Part shown: positions 50,873 to 51,156 of the stretch, in pieces
How positions within the stretch are numbered: position 1 is the stretch's first letter
Layout of the letters: each line of letters opens with the position of its first letter
Assembly (NCBI GenBank): GCA_034408745.1
Contig: JAWXCM010000208.1
Coordinates: 1 to 51,156 of the forward strand
DNA from: JAWXCM01 sp034408745
GTDB taxonomy: Bacteria; Acidobacteriota; Terriglobia; Bryobacterales; Bryobacteraceae
Length of the DNA stretch: 51,156 nucleotides
Reading direction: 5' to 3'
Position numbers and translations under genes: made by a program
The notes under the pieces: model-generated
Told to the model about the DNA's origin: nothing
Database searches by the model: none
What the model saw: the letters and a program-made list of their open reading frames with translations, nothing else

Positions 50873-51003
50873 TTGGTTCTTTCTCCTTCAGGTGCCGGGC
50901 TGGGCCGGAAATGGGAAAGGCCGGCTCCCTGGTGGGGGCTCGGCCTATTACTGGTTCCAGTGTAGCAGGTAAGGGCAAGCGTAGGATCGCTAAGCCGTTG
51001 ATT
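50766..51003 (-). repeat. 238-bp direct repeat, copy 2 (R2)
   Basis: Same orientation and layout as R1. Palindrome ACTGG-tt-CCAGT (plus strand) at 50950-50961, hairpin core AGGCCG/CGGCCT (50918-50923, 50941-50946) with outer pair partly lost, and the 12-base inverted repeat at 50809-50820 and 50858-50869. It ends 43 bp before the vapB start, so any promoter in it would drive vapBC. Together R1 and R2 bracket the toxin-antitoxin module almost exactly. Confidence 0.85.
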
Positions 51004-51156
51004 TGAATGTGGAATATTGGGTGAAACGTGTAGGGCAAGTCTAGCTACTTTCCGGCTCAAAATTCACAGGCTAACTGATTTGGTTTCATAGGGTCTGGAC
51101 GGCGGGTCGTGCGTAGTCGTACGCAGATCGCTTGCCCGTGCCGGCGGCATGGTGGA
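51004..51156. other. window end without recognisable gene
   Basis: No supported gene or structure was seen. It lies beyond R2 and could hold a promoter reading into the repeat. Confidence 0.5.

Noticed and set aside
49793..51003. Integron attC sites or IS terminal repeats as the explanation of the direct repeats
   Set aside because: No GTTRRRY/RYYYAAC core pairs, no integrase or transposase, and the repeats are direct rather than inverted.
49896..51060. Two minus-strand frames sharing a C-Y-T-G-T-S and F-R-P-S-P pattern
   Set aside because: The similarity follows from the DNA repeat; the frames cross the GC hairpin and lack ribosome sites.
1..51156. CRISPR arrays
   Set aside because: No regularly spaced short direct repeats were seen anywhere in the window.

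Overview
The window looks like a chromosomal segment of a high-GC member of the Acidobacteriota, most like the Bryobacterales/Solibacter group. This is inferred from gene content, not from a database search. The pointers are two Oar-like TonB receptors with an N-terminal carboxypeptidase-regulatory domain, an orphan MacB/FtsX permease of the acidobacterial duplicated type, a giant periplasmic-propeller hybrid histidine kinase, many Tat-type leaders, M81 peptidases, a sulfatase, and a b6-like cytochrome b fused to two c-type haem domains. No rRNA, tRNA, CRISPR array or transposase gene was found.

Layout. 1-784: tail of an upstream gene and the 3' remnant of an EF-hand/propeller protein, joined at a perfect 10-bp palindrome. 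776-11958: an accessory catabolic cluster with two exported SelA-like PLP enzymes, two tandem exported amidohydrolases, two M81 (MlrC-type) peptidases around a Tat-exported unknown, an exported RidA and a cytoplasmic class III aminotransferase. 11996-15439: TonB receptor reading towards that cluster. 15584-19526: DUF1579-like protein, AraC regulator, phytanoyl-CoA-type dioxygenase and a DUF885 lipoprotein. 19597-25615: hybrid histidine kinase and ADOP permease. 25737-31940: methyltransferase/HAD pair, macrodomain-unknown-rsmB operon, two-gene ABC transporter. 31958-36873: sulfatase and second TonB receptor, apparently in one transcription unit with the ABC genes. 36910-43645: cupin, ferredoxin, lipoprotein, lactonase-like amidohydrolase, Tat-exported UroD-like protein with an APC permease, secreted propeller-like protein. 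43637-45741: Rieske and cytochrome b-cc. 45850-49525: housekeeping operon prs-ctc-pth-rpsF-rpsR-rplI. 49526-51156: a decayed vapBC module bracketed by two 238-bp direct repeats.

How it fits together. The left cluster suggests a largely extracytoplasmic pathway: a TonB receptor brings in an oligomeric or N-acylated substrate, M81 peptidases and amidohydrolases release amino compounds, SelA-like PLP enzymes (probable ammonia lyases) deaminate them, and an exported RidA would clear reactive enamine/imine products. The second TonB receptor plus sulfatase points to use of sulfated substrates. Quinol oxidation runs through a compact two-gene Rieske/cytochrome b-cc complex. The right end is unstable: the VapC toxin is frameshifted and the repeats carry strongly conserved inverted repeats.
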